Source: DATARH01 sp035550515
Lineage (GTDB): Bacteria; Pseudomonadota; Alphaproteobacteria; ATCC43930; CGMCC-115725
Reading direction: 5' to 3'
Assembly: GCA_035550515.1 (NCBI GenBank)
Contig: DASZOZ010000039.1
Coordinates: 132,933-196,932 of the forward strand
DNA: 64,000 nt
Below, in pieces: positions 1 to 13,014 of this stretch. Positions within the stretch are counted from its first letter, which is position 1. Each line of letters begins with the position of its first letter. A model generated the notes under the pieces. The model worked only from the letters and a program-made list of their open reading frames with translations, was not told the origin of the DNA and ran no database searches. The translations under genes and the position numbers were made by a program.

Positions 1-716
1 CGCGCACCCTGGCTGCGCAGGCTCGCCGCCGACCCCTTGCCGACATCGCCGAACCCGGCGACGACCGCGATCTTGCCGGCGAGCATCACGTCGGTGGCCC
101 GCTTGATGCCGTCGACCAGGCTTTCGCGCACGCCGTAGAGGTTGTCGAATTTCGACTTGGTGACGCTGTCGTTGACGTTGAACGCCGGGACTTTGAGCGA
201 GCCGTTGCGCATCATCTCGTAGAGCCGGTGCACCCCGGTCGTGGTCTCCTCCGAGATGCCGCGGATGTCGGCGAGCAAATGCGGGTGGTCGTCGTGGATG
301 ATCTTGGTCGCGTCGCCGCCGTCATCCAGCACCATGTTGGGCTTCCAGCTGTCCGGCCCGGTCAGGGTCTGCTCGATGCACCAGGCGTATTCCTCCTCGG
401 TCTCGCCCTTCCAGGCGAAGACCGGGATGCCGCGTGCGGCGATTGCCGCGGCGGCATGGTCCTGGGTCGAGAAGATGTTGCACGAGCTCCAGCGCACCGT
501 CGCGCCGAGCGCCACCAGCGTCTCGATCAGCACCGCGGTCTGGATCGTCATGTGCAGGCAGCCGACGATGCGCGCGCCCTTGAGCGGCTGCGCCTTGCCG
601 AACTCGTCGCGCAGCGCCATCAGCCCCGGCATCTCGGTCTCGGCGATCGCGATCTCCTTGCGCCCCCAATCGGCGAGCGCGATGTCGGCGACCTTGTAGT
701 CGGTGAACTCGGGCAT
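1..716 (-). CDS. ahcY: Adenosylhomocysteinase, N-terminal part (runs off the window)
   Basis: Hydrolyses S-adenosylhomocysteine to adenosine and homocysteine, so it relieves product inhibition of SAM-dependent methylation and feeds homocysteine back to methionine. About 238 residues are visible, beginning MPEFTDYKVADIALADWGRK, which is the usual family start. Near the window edge the NAD-binding motif GFGDVGKGSA can be read, preceded by the VDGIKRATDVMLAGK stretch typical of the family. The start ATG at 716 is preceded by a GAGAGGAT ribosome site. The C-terminal half lies outside the window. An AT-rich palindrome lies about 110 bp upstream, with a dispersed palindromic repeat in between. Confidence 0.95.
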   Translation of the reverse strand, partial: MPEFTDYKVADIALADWGRKEIAIAETEMPGLMALRDEFGKAQPLKGARIVGCLHMTIQTAVLIETLVALGATVRWSSCNIFSTQDHAAAAIAARGIPVFAWKGETEEEYAWCIEQTLTGPDSWKPNMVLDDGGDATKIIHDDHPHLLADIRGISEETTTGVHRLYEMMRNGSLKVPAFNVNDSVTKSKFDNLYGVRESLVDGIKRATDVMLAGKIAVVAGFGDVGKGSAASLRSQGA

Positions 717-752
717 GCGATCCTCTCTTGTGGCCGGCCTCTCGCTTTTCGT

Positions 753-807
753 CATCCCTGGGGCTGACCCGGGGATCCGGATGGCCGGGTCAAGCCCGGC
801 CATGACG
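753..807. repeat. Dispersed palindromic (REP-like) element, copy 1
   Basis: Contains perfect 9-bp arms ATGGCCGGG and CCCGGCCAT (781-789 and 795-803) around TCAAG, ending in ATGACG. A second, weaker dyad (TCCCTGG...CCGGGGA) lies just before it. The same element recurs near 5.7, 10.85 and 20.6 kb in this window. It lies between the ahcY start and the AT-rich palindrome upstream. Confidence 0.75.
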
Positions 808-824
808 ACGAGAAGCTGAATTGA

Positions 825-848
825 ACATATAAAGATATCTTTAAGTCG
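825..848. promoter_or_regulatory. AT-rich palindromic operator candidate upstream of ahcY
   Basis: A perfect 14-bp palindrome TAAAGATATCTTTA occupies 830-843 and touches the end of the upstream TPR gene. Its composition is very unlike the surrounding GC-rich DNA. It resembles, from memory, the AT-rich palindromes bound by SahR (ArsR-family) regulators that control S-adenosylhomocysteine and methionine genes in Proteobacteria. The distance to the ahcY start (about 110 bp) fits a promoter site. The assignment to SahR is inference. Confidence 0.5.
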
Positions 849-2174
849 TCAACGAGCGGCGATCGCCTCCGCCGCACGCAGGAAGCGGCGGTTGGGGGCG
901 CTGCGCGGGCGGCTGCCGAGCCGCTCATGCGCCAGCGCCAGCGCCACATCGCGCTGGCCGGCGCGGATCGCCGCTTCGGTCAGTGTCCAGGTCACGACAT
1001 CGCGCTGCGCGTGGCTGCCGCCGATGCCCCAGAGGCGGTAGCGGACCCCCAGCAGGTGTTCCACGGCATCGGCATAGGCGCCGCGATGGAACGCCATCAA
1101 GCCTGCGACGATCGGGATGCCGACATCGCGGTAGAGCGCCGCCGCCTCGGCGTCGCTCGCGGCGGTTGCCCGCATCGCCGCGAGCCGCTCCTCGACCCGC
1201 GCCTCGCGGCCGGCGCGCAGCTCCGCCATCGCCGCGTGGATGTCGGCGAACACCAGGCATCGCCCGTCGGCATGACCCTCCCACAAATCTGCCAGCGCGC
1301 CCCAGCGGCCGCCGATCGCGCAGCCGAGCGTGTCGAGCCGCCACAGCAGCGCCGACGCGTTGGTCAGGCTCAGCGCGAACGGCCGCTGCGCCTCGCGGAT
1401 CTTGTCGTCATAGAGCGCGAGCGCCGCGTCGTACTGGCCGAGCTCGAGGTGGAACAAGGATTTGTGCCACCAGATATGCACCCGGTTGAGATGCTGCGGG
1501 GTCGACCACAGGGCCTCGCGCGCCGCCATCCAGCCCAGCCCGTCCTCCGGCCGGCCGGTCATCTCCATGACATGGGCGACCGTATGATGCGGCCAGAAGC
1601 TCAGCGGCTCGAGCTCGGCGGCGGCGCGCGATTCATCCTCGGCACGGACGTAGTCGCCGCTCTCCTCCGTGCCGAACGCGTGCATCGCCAGGATCGTGCC
1701 GTAGCCCGCCCGGTCCTTCGACCACAGCGGCAGCGCGCGCGCCGAACGGTCGCGCACCCAGGCGAACCGGCCGAGAAAGCCGTCCGACAGCGCCGCCCCC
1801 TGATGCGCGACAAGGTCGTGGGGATAGCGCATCAAATGCCGGTCGAGCACCGCCACCGCCGCCGCCCGCGCGCCGCGGCACAGATGCGACAGCGCCGCAT
1901 GATGCGCCGCCTCGCGTTCGTTGAGCTTAAGGCTCCCCGCCGCTTCGACCAGCGCCGCCGCCTGCGTCCGCATCGCCGGATCGTTCGCCAGCGCGAACAC
2001 CCAGGCCTTGCCGAGATGCGCCATCGCGAAATCCGGCGCCGCCTCGCGCGCCGCGTCGAACTCGCCCACCGCGTCGCCGCAGACGATGTTGAAAGCCCGC
2101 ACCGCGCGGTCATACGCCGCCGCGGCAGCGGCGGTGGCGCCCGAAAGCGAATGTTCTTGCGCGTCCTTCACCAT
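849..2174 (-). CDS. TPR-repeat protein of the TTC38 type
   Basis: A 441-residue protein with no signal peptide. The middle and C-terminal parts read as helical tetratricopeptide-like repeats. The stretch HTVAHVMEMTGRPEDGLGWM, followed by VHIWWHKSLFHLELGQYD, is the hallmark of the tetratricopeptide-repeat-38 family, and the length agrees. Members are probably protein-interaction scaffolds; no enzymatic role is established. It stands alone between ahcY and ptsI, transcribed in the same direction as both. The start ATG at 2174 gives MVKDAQEHSL. Confidence 0.8.
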   Translation of the reverse strand: MVKDAQEHSLSGATAAAAAAYDRAVRAFNIVCGDAVGEFDAAREAAPDFAMAHLGKAWVFALANDPAMRTQAAALVEAAGSLKLNEREAAHHAALSHLCRGARAAAVAVLDRHLMRYPHDLVAHQGAALSDGFLGRFAWVRDRSARALPLWSKDRAGYGTILAMHAFGTEESGDYVRAEDESRAAAELEPLSFWPHHTVAHVMEMTGRPEDGLGWMAAREALWSTPQHLNRVHIWWHKSLFHLELGQYDAALALYDDKIREAQRPFALSLTNASALLWRLDTLGCAIGGRWGALADLWEGHADGRCLVFADIHAAMAELRAGREARVEERLAAMRATAASDAEAAALYRDVGIPIVAGLMAFHRGAYADAVEHLLGVRYRLWGIGGSHAQRDVVTWTLTEAAIRAGQRDVALALAHERLGSRPRSAPNRRFLRAAEAIAAR

Positions 2175-2254
2175 GCTCGGCTCGCCTAGTCCATCGCGAT
2201 GGGATCGACTGTAGAGCGGAATCGCTGCCGAGGGTTCCCAAATTTCGCGTGCCG

Positions 2255-4046
<1,792 letters not shown>

Positions 4047-4060
<14 letters not shown>

Positions 4061-4367
4061 CAAATTTGCATTCGACCAGGCGCGCCAGCGTTTCGACCGC
4101 TGAATCGGCTTCCGGGCCGGCGGCGGAGATTTGTAGCTCGGCTCCCGATGCCGCCGCCAGCATCATCAGCCCCATGATCGAACGGCCGTTGACGATGGTG
4201 CCGTTCTTGCGCACCCAGATTTCCGCGTCGAATTCGTGCGCCGTCTTCACGAAACGCGCCGCCGCGCGGGCGTGCAGGCCCTTCTGGTTGCAGATTTTGA
4301 CCACGCGTTTGACGGTGGCCGCCGCCGCTTCGGCTTCGATCGCACTGCCGAGCGGCTCCGTGGTCAT
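4047..4367 (-). CDS. ptsH: Phosphocarrier protein HPr
   Basis: Small phosphocarrier of 106 residues that takes phosphate from enzyme I and gives it to EIIA. The catalytic histidine is His32 in NQKGLHARAAARF. The regulatory serine is about Ser63 in NGRSIMGLMML, the site that HPr kinase modifies. The N-terminus is about 15 residues longer than in enteric HPr. Its ATG overlaps the stop of the EIIA gene (ATGA), so the two are translationally coupled. It belongs to the EIIA-ptsH-ptsI operon, with hprK further upstream on the same strand. Confidence 0.94.
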
Positions 4368-4771
4368 CGCTGGGCGTCCGCCAGAAGCTGCGAGGCGACG
4401 TTGATGTATTTGCGCCCGGCCTCCTGCGCGCCGACCACCGCGCGCCCGATCGTCTCGGTCTGGCGCAGGCTGGCGAGCTTGATCAGCATCGGCAGGTTGA
4501 TGCCGGCGATGACCTCGATCTTCGCCCGGTCCATGACCGAGATCGCCAGGTTCGAGGGCGTGCCGCCGAACATGTCGGTCAGCAGCACCGCGCCTTCGCC
4601 GGTGTCGACCGCGCTGATCGAGCTCAAAATCTCCCGCCGGCGCTGCTCCATGTCGTCGTCGGGGCCGATGCAGATCGCGGCGATCTGCGCCTGCGGGCCG
4701 ACCACATGCTCCAGCGCCGCGACGAACTCGCTCGCCAGCCGGCCATGGGTGACGAGGACGATGCCGATCAT
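4364..4771 (-). CDS. PTS EIIA component, mannose family (regulatory)
   Basis: A 135-residue EIIA of the mannose/fructose-sorbose family. The phosphorylatable histidine is His9 in IVLVTHGRLA, and the LLTDMFGGTPSNLA motif follows. Chosen start: ATG 4771, giving MIGIVLVTHGR, because the longer frame adds a low-complexity leader that family members lack. No IIB or IIC partner is present, which is usual for the alphaproteobacterial regulatory PTS, where this protein is an output or phosphate sink beside HPr. The stop overlaps the ptsH start. Confidence 0.9.
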   Translation of the reverse strand: MIGIVLVTHGRLASEFVAALEHVVGPQAQIAAICIGPDDDMEQRRREILSSISAVDTGEGAVLLTDMFGGTPSNLAISVMDRAKIEVIAGINLPMLIKLASLRQTETIGRAVVGAQEAGRKYINVASQLLADAQR

Positions 4772-5099
4772 CGGCACGCCCCGCCGCGCCGCGGCGGCGC
4801 CGGCCGGCGGCACCGTCGACGATGGGGGAGGGAGGGTGCGAGATCCCGAATACAGGGGCTCGGCATTCGTTCCGGTCAGCTAGGGGTGTCGATCACACGT
4901 TCAGGCGGTCGCTAGGGGGGCAGAGACCACTCGGTGTTCGATCCGCATGCCGTCTAAGGCCACGATGGCCCGCGGGTGGGGACTGGATCGCCCATATAGC
5001 GCCGTCCGTGCCCTTCGTCATCACGCTTGATGCTATGGCAGTCATGCCTCGCCTCCTGCGCGAGCGGCGGCGGGACCCGCGAGCCACCGCAAACGACGT
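4772..5099. other. Intergenic stretch between hprK and the EIIA gene
   Basis: About 330 bp with short spurious frames only. It must hold the leader, and perhaps a promoter, of the EIIA-ptsH-ptsI operon on the minus strand. I see no convincing -35/-10 pair, riboswitch or repeat in it. Confidence 0.4.
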
Positions 5100-5546
5100 T
5101 CAGCCGGCGGGAGTTCCGCTCCCGCCGGCTGCCCCCAGGGCAAGCCGCAACTTGATCGGCGCCGAAGCCTCGAACGGGGCGATCGCAACCAGCGGTATGG
5201 CGAGACCAAGAATCGTTGCGTTCCTGGGCTCTGGCAGCCGTTCCGTATGTTGCGGTGCAACCAAATCCGCGATCAAGGCGAGACGTGCCGTGGGCACCGA
5301 ATCGACCTTGACGAGGCCCACGCCGCGCACCTCGATCAGCCCGGCGATCGGCGCGGGGCAGCGCACAAACAGGGCCTCGCCGTCGCGCCGGACCTCGCTT
5401 TGATCATCGGCGACAAGCCGCGCTCCGGCGTCGATTAGTCGCAGGGCGAGGTCCGATTTCCCGCTCCCCGACGGACCGCGCAGCAGCACCGCCCGCCCGC
5501 CGATCGCGACCGAGGTGGCGTGGAACAGGATGCCGCCGCCGGTCAT
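5100..5546 (-). CDS. hprK: HPr kinase/phosphorylase, short alphaproteobacterial form
   Basis: Phosphorylates or dephosphorylates the regulatory serine of HPr. This 148-residue form consists only of the catalytic domain, as is normal in Alphaproteobacteria: it begins ILFHATSVAIGGRAVLLRG, has the Walker A loop GPSGSGKS at residues 24-31, and has the HprK signature region around IEVRGVGLVKVD. It lies downstream of chvG on the same strand and upstream of the EIIA-HPr-EI genes, linking envelope sensing to the PTS. A perfect 13-bp inverted repeat overlaps its last codons and stop (5101-5131). Confidence 0.92.
   Translation of the reverse strand: MTGGGILFHATSVAIGGRAVLLRGPSGSGKSDLALRLIDAGARLVADDQSEVRRDGEALFVRCPAPIAGLIEVRGVGLVKVDSVPTARLALIADLVAPQHTERLPEPRNATILGLAIPLVAIAPFEASAPIKLRLALGAAGGSGTPAG
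5101..5131 (-). terminator. Strong hairpin overlapping the hprK stop codon
   Basis: Perfect 13-bp arms CAGCCGGCGGGAG and CTCCCGCCGGCTG with a 5-nt loop. The stop codon falls inside the stem on the minus strand. No T-tract follows, so it is not a classical intrinsic terminator; it may mark a 3' end or stabilise the message. Confidence 0.5.
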
Positions 5547-5638
5547 CGCTTCCGCCCGTCGTTCCGGGGCGGCGCAAAGAGCCGAACCCGGATCCCCGCG
5601 CGTGAACGAAACCGGTGAGAGCGTCCTCTCAACTCGTC

Positions 5639-5733
5639 ATGCCCGGACTCGATCCGGGCATCTAACTGTCGCTTCAACCGTCCAGGCGAATGCGAGCTAT
5701 CCGGGATGGCCGGGTCAAGCCCGGCCATGACGA
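5639..5733. repeat. Dispersed palindromic (REP-like) element, copy 2 (two palindromes)
   Basis: Two palindromes lie in the chvG-hprK gap: arms ATGCCCGGA/TCCGGGCAT (5639-5661) and ATGGCCGGG/CCCGGCCAT (5705-5727). The second is the same unit as the element upstream of ahcY, including the trailing ATGACGA. The arrangement as two facing palindromes recalls a BIME. Confidence 0.75.
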
Positions 5734-5814
5734 TGGAAACGGGCGTCCGTCGGAGGGCATGGGTTCCGGGTGCGCCGGGCTGCGGCGCCCCGGAATGACG
5801 GCGGCGGGTGTTAC

Positions 5815-7533
5815 TCACGCCTCCGGCAGCCGGATCAGGAAGCGGGCGCCGCACACCTCGCCTTTTGCGTCGCGCCGGTTCTCGGCCCAGATGCGGCCGC
5901 GATGCGCCTCGACGATCTGCTTCGAGATCGACAGGCCCAGCCCGGAATGGGTGCCGAATTTCTCCGCCGCCGGGCGCTCGGTGTAGAAGCGGTCGAAGAT
6001 CGTCGTCAGCTTTTCGGGCGGGATGCCCGGGCCGTCGTCCTCGACCGTGATCAGCACGGCACGGCCGTCCTCGCGCGCGCCGACGCGGATCTCGCCGCCC
6101 GGCGGGCTGAACGAGACGGCGTTGCTGATCAGATTGAGAAAGACCTGCGACAGCCGGCTTTCGATCCCGCTCACGTAAATCCCGCGCCGCCGTTCGGGCA
6201 GCGTCAGCACGACCCCGGCGGTGCCCTCGCCGCGCGTGGTCTCGTGGATGTCGACCAGCGCGCGCAGCATCGCCGCGAGGTCGATCGGCTCCATGATGTC
6301 GCGGCTCAGCTCCGCGTCGAGCCGCGAAGCATCGGAAATATCGGTGATCAGGCGCGACAGCCGCTCGATATCGTCGAGGATGATCGCCAGCAGCCGCTGC
6401 TGCTTGACCGGGTCGTGGATGCGCACCGCCGTCTCCACCGCGCTGCGCAGCGACGACAGCGGGTTCTTGATCTCGTGCGCGACATCCGAGGCGAAGCTTT
6501 CGATCGCGGACATGCGCAGCCACAGCGCATTGGTCATCTCGCGCAGCGAGCGCGACAGGTCGCCGATCTCGTCGCCGCGCTGTGTCAGGTCGGGGATTTC
6601 GATCCGTGTCCCGCGGCCTTCGGCGCGTTCGGCGGCCTCGGCGAGGCGGCGCACCGGCCGCGCGATCGTGCTCGCCAGATAGACCGAGAGCAGGATCGTC
6701 ACCATCAGCGCGACGGCGAAAATCCGCAGCGCCTCGAAGCGCACCTTGCGGACTTCGGCCTCGAGCTCGCCGTTGACGCTCGACAGCATCACTGCGCCGA
6801 GCACCTCCTTGTAGCGCTGTACCGGCACCGCGACGCTGATCACCAGCATCCGGTCGCGCGGGTCGCGGCGCACCATCGACCGCGGCTCGCCGTGCACCGC
6901 GCTTTCCGCCTCCGGGAAATCGGCCGCCGTGCGGCCCTCGCGGTATGGCGGGTAGCCACGCCGCCGCGGCAGCAGCCCGGCGATCCAGTCGTAAACCTCG
7001 TCGCTCAGCGTCGTGACAAACCCTTTTCGCTCGGGCGGGGCGAGCTCCTCGACCTGAACCGCGTCGCCCGGGCCGGAGAAGACCTTGCTGTCGGCGATCA
7101 GCTTGCCGTCCTTGTCGAACAGCCGCGCCGGGGTATGGGTCGGCGCCACCAGCCGGCGCATCATCTGGCGCGCCAGATCGGGCAGCAGGATTTCGCCCTC
7201 GTCGGGCGAATCGAGCACCGCGCCTTCGCCGAGCGCGGCGGCGAAAATCTCCCCCTGAGTCTGCAGCGCCTCGACCTGCTGGCCGATCAGGCTCGCCTCG
7301 AACTTGCCGAGATAGAGAAACCCCAGCGCCAGCAGCACCAGCGGCAGCACGTTGACCGCGATGATGCGGCGGGTGAGGGGGGACAGCCGTAGCGCCCGCT
7401 TCCGCCGGCGGCGCGGTGCGCCAGTCTCGGCTGCCGCGGGCTGGACATGCCGCGCCGTGCCGGGCGCCTGGTCGAGCGCCGGCGCCGCCGGTTCGGCGGC
7501 GTTAGTGGTCGCGATATCGATAACCGACGCCAT
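5815..7533 (-). CDS. chvG: Sensor histidine kinase ChvG/ExoS type
   Basis: Membrane sensor kinase of the ChvG-ChvI system, which in Rhizobiales responds to acid and envelope stress. The 572-residue protein has a basic cytoplasmic leader, a first membrane segment at about 56-76, a large periplasmic region, a second membrane segment at about 271-290, a HAMP linker, the H-box FASDVAHEIKNPLS with His353, and the N and G boxes (NLISNAV, DDGPGIP, GLGLSISKQIVE). The start MASVIDIATT at 7533 overlaps the 3' end of chvI, which suggests coupled translation; the longer frame only adds out-of-family residues. hprK lies downstream. Confidence 0.92.
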   Translation of the reverse strand: MASVIDIATTNAAEPAAPALDQAPGTARHVQPAAAETGAPRRRRKRALRLSPLTRRIIAVNVLPLVLLALGFLYLGKFEASLIGQQVEALQTQGEIFAAALGEGAVLDSPDEGEILLPDLARQMMRRLVAPTHTPARLFDKDGKLIADSKVFSGPGDAVQVEELAPPERKGFVTTLSDEVYDWIAGLLPRRRGYPPYREGRTAADFPEAESAVHGEPRSMVRRDPRDRMLVISVAVPVQRYKEVLGAVMLSSVNGELEAEVRKVRFEALRIFAVALMVTILLSVYLASTIARPVRRLAEAAERAEGRGTRIEIPDLTQRGDEIGDLSRSLREMTNALWLRMSAIESFASDVAHEIKNPLSSLRSAVETAVRIHDPVKQQRLLAIILDDIERLSRLITDISDASRLDAELSRDIMEPIDLAAMLRALVDIHETTRGEGTAGVVLTLPERRRGIYVSGIESRLSQVFLNLISNAVSFSPPGGEIRVGAREDGRAVLITVEDDGPGIPPEKLTTIFDRFYTERPAAEKFGTHSGLGLSISKQIVEAHRGRIWAENRRDAKGEVCGARFLIRLPEA

Positions 7534-8200
7534 ACAGCGTTTCGATCTGTGCGAACTCGTTGTCGACGGTCTTGAACTTCTTGCGCAGCCGCTTGATGTG
7601 GCTGTCGATGGTCCGGTCGTCGACATAGATGTGCTCGCCATAGGCGGCGTCCATCAACTGGTCGCGGTTCTTGACGTGACCCGGACGCTGGGCGAGCGAT
7701 TTGAGGATCAAGAACTCGGTGACCGTCAGTTCGACCTGCCGGCCCTGCCAGGTGCACAGATGGCGGCCGGGGTCGAGCGTCAGCAGGCCGCGCACGATGG
7801 GCGGCTCGCCTTGCACGGCCTCCTGCTCGCGCGCCAGTTCGCCGCGGCGCAGCAGCGCCCGGATGCGCTCGATCAGGAGGCGCTGCGAGAACGGCTTCTT
7901 GATGTAGTCGTCGGCGCCCATCCGCAAGCCGAGCAACTCGTCGACCTCGTCGTCCTTCGAGGTCAGGAAGATGACCGGCGTCGTGCTCGACCGCCGCAGC
8001 TGCGACAGCAGCTCCATGCCGTCCATCCGCGGCATCTTGATGTCGAGCACCGCGACGTCGACCGGCTGGCCGTTGAGGCCCTTCAAGGCTTCCGCGCCGT
8101 CGGCATAGCAGCGGACGGCAAAACCTTCCGCTTCCAGCGCCATCGATACCGAAGTCAGGATGTTCCTGTCGTCATCGACAAGTGCGATCGTATTCGCCAA
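7502..8200 (-). CDS. chvI: Response regulator ChvI (OmpR/PhoB class)
   Basis: DNA-binding response regulator paired with ChvG. The receiver domain begins TIALVDDDRNILTSVSMALE and the phosphorylated aspartate is about Asp53 in AVLDIKMPRMDG. The C-terminal winged helix contains DDRTIDSHIKRLRKKF and ends GVGYRYRDH. I chose a TTG start at 8200 because it begins exactly where family members do (ANTIALVDDD) and has a GGGGGGA ribosome site 7 nt upstream; an in-frame TTG at 8242 gives a longer, non-family leader. In rhizobia ChvI is reported to influence pckA, which lies nearby on the other strand. Confidence 0.93.
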   Translation of the reverse strand: MANTIALVDDDRNILTSVSMALEAEGFAVRCYADGAEALKGLNGQPVDVAVLDIKMPRMDGMELLSQLRRSSTTPVIFLTSKDDEVDELLGLRMGADDYIKKPFSQRLLIERIRALLRRGELAREQEAVQGEPPIVRGLLTLDPGRHLCTWQGRQVELTVTEFLILKSLAQRPGHVKNRDQLMDAAYGEHIYVDDRTIDSHIKRLRKKFKTVDNEFAQIETLYGVGYRYRDH

Positions 8201-8311
8201 GAATCTGTCCCCCCAAGGGCGTGACCGGCCGTCGCTCGGCAATGATACGCCATCGGCGCAATATGTGTTCCTTCAAATATGGCGGTGCGGTGGCGAACAA
8301 AAAGGGCAGGG

Positions 8312-9055
8312 ATGAACGAAAGCATTGATCGCGGCCGATTATGCCGCGGGTTGGTACGGCGCCAGGCACACGGCGTACTGGCGACGAGCCTCGCCGCGGC
8401 GGCCGGCAACCGGCCTTACGCGTCGCTTGTCGCGCTCGCCTGCGGTCTCGACGGCAGTCCGCTGCTGCTGCTCTCCGACCTCGCCCAGCACAGCCGCAAC
8501 ATCGCGGCAGACGACCGGGTTTCGCTGCTGTTCGATGGCGGCGAGGCAACGGTCGCCGCGGAGGATCCGCTCGCGCAACCGCGCCTCACGCTGCTCGGGA
8601 CCGCGTCGCGCAGCGACGATCCGCGTCTCCTGTCGCGCTTTGTCGCCCGCCATCCCGGCGCCGAAACCTATTCCGGCTTCGCCGATTTCCACCTTTACCG
8701 CGTCACCATCGAGCGCGGCCATCTGGTCGCCGGGTTCGGCCGCATTTCCTGGATCGAGGCCGCGGAATTGCGTCTGGCGGCGGACGACCGGGCGCTGGCC
8801 GACGCCGAGGCCGCGATCGTCGCGCATATGAACGCCGATCATCGTGAGGCGCTCGACCTTTACGCGGCGCGCCTGCTGCACCGCGCGGGCAGCGGCTGGC
8901 GGATGACCGGCATCGACCCCGAGGGCGTCGATTTGCGCCGCGGGCATGAGACCGCGCGGCTCGCTTTCGCGTCGCCGGTGCTCGATCCCGAGACGGCACG
9001 CCAAGCGCTGGTTGCGCTCGCCGCGCAGGCGCGCACTGCCGCATCTTGCCGATAG
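8312..9055 (+). CDS. HugZ-like pyridoxamine 5'-phosphate oxidase-fold protein
   Basis: A 247-residue protein with an N-terminal split-barrel flavin or heme-binding domain (GVLATSLAAA...GSPLLLLSDLAQHSRNI...RLTLLG) and a C-terminal DUF2470 domain (AIVAHMNADHREALDLYA...GIDPEGVDL). This pair is the HugZ family, which includes heme-degrading or heme-binding proteins. Start at ATG 8312 (MNESIDRG); an upstream in-frame start at 8279 is less likely. It lies between chvI (divergent) and pckA, and no heme-uptake genes are nearby, so the heme role is a family inference only. Confidence 0.82.
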   Translation: MNESIDRGRLCRGLVRRQAHGVLATSLAAAAGNRPYASLVALACGLDGSPLLLLSDLAQHSRNIAADDRVSLLFDGGEATVAAEDPLAQPRLTLLGTASRSDDPRLLSRFVARHPGAETYSGFADFHLYRVTIERGHLVAGFGRISWIEAAELRLAADDRALADAEAAIVAHMNADHREALDLYAARLLHRAGSGWRMTGIDPEGVDLRRGHETARLAFASPVLDPETARQALVALAAQARTAASCR

Positions 9056-9185
9056 CGCAAGCTACTGGCCCGACAATAATGTTTGCTTTCGTGCAGCTTG
9101 CCGGTGGAACGGCGGCGGTTTACGCTGCGCGCCAAATTCTGGTATCTAGCCGTCGATCGGCCGCCCGGCAGGCGGGGTCGGCGAT

Positions 9186-10820
<1,635 letters not shown>

Positions 10821-10843
10821 CGCGGCCCGCCCTCGCCCTCGTC

Positions 10844-10937
10844 ACGGCCGGGCTCGACCCGGCCGTCCATGTCCGTTGGGCCGCATTCGCGGGGCGGTGA
10901 GTGCAGACGCGGATGCCCGGAGCAAGTCTGGGCATGA
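10844..10937. repeat. Dispersed palindromic (REP-like) element, copy 3 (two palindromes)
   Basis: Arms ACGGCCGGG/CCCGGCCGT (10844-10866) and, 47 bp on, ATGCCCGGA/TCTGGGCAT (10913-10935). It has the same two-palindrome layout as the copy between chvG and hprK, here downstream of pckA. It may act at the pckA 3' end. Confidence 0.7.
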
Positions 10938-11095
10938 CGTGGTAAGGTGCTGCGGATGACCGGCAAGTACTCTATCGACCTGTTCCGGTCGGACGCAGAT
11001 GAGGCCTGGGTCGCCGACAGCGCTAGGGAAGCTTGGCTCGAAGTCGGCTTGCCCCTTCCCGAGCCTCGCTGCCGCGGAGCCAAGCGGGCGGCCGG

Positions 11096-12703
<1,608 letters not shown>

Positions 12704-12732
12704 GGCAGAGCGGTCAGAATCGGCGCAAAAAT

Positions 12733-12802
12733 TCACAATGAGGCGGTGAGGCAGTGAGAATCCGTGTTTGCGGCAATCTCACCGCCTCACCGTCTCATTG
12801 TA
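12733..12802 (+). repeat. Long hairpin A, first of two related units
   Basis: Imperfect inverted repeat with arms of about 24 nt: left at 12735-12758 (ACAATGAGGCGGTGAGG...) and right at 12776-12801 (...CCTCACCGTCTCATTGT). Differences between the arms include a G-U pair in RNA. It lies in the gap between mccB and mccA and is followed by TAAAAATTG. Confidence 0.8.
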
Positions 12803-12860
12803 AAAATTGGTTGCGCGCTGCGCGCGCTTGAAAGCTTTCGGTGCGAAGCGCCAAAAAGTG

Positions 12861-12929
12861 CACAGGGAGCCGGTGAGGCAGTGAGGGTTTGCATCTGTCG
12901 CAATCTCACCGCCTCACCGTCTCCCTGTG
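12861..12929 (+). repeat. Long hairpin B, second of two related units
   Basis: Arms of 25 nt (12861-12885 and 12905-12929) match with two mismatches. The outer stem reads CACAGGGAG/CTCCCTGTG where hairpin A has CACAATGAG/CTCATTGT, so both arms have changed together. It is spaced about 126 bp from hairpin A and is followed by the same GAAAATTG tail. Confidence 0.82.
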
Positions 12930-12956
12930 AAAATTGACTGTGCGCTGGGCGCTTGG

Positions 12957-13005
12957 AATCCGTTGCGTCCTCTGCGTAACCTCAGCGTCCTCCGCGTTAA
13001 CGCGT
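12957..13005. repeat. TGCGTCCTCTGCG-type intergenic repeat in the mccA leader
   Basis: The segment reads as alternating GCGTCCTCTGCG, TAACCTCAGCG and TCCTCCGCGTTAACGCG pieces, a pattern I know as a recurrent intergenic repeat in many environmental bacterial genomes. It ends only about 10 bp before the mccA start. Confidence 0.45.
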
Positions 13006-13014
13006 TCGCTTTTG

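Noticed and set aside
717..848. SAM or SAH riboswitch upstream of ahcY
   Set aside because: The leader is short and consists of the REP-like palindrome and the AT-rich operator; I could not find the conserved cores of these riboswitches.
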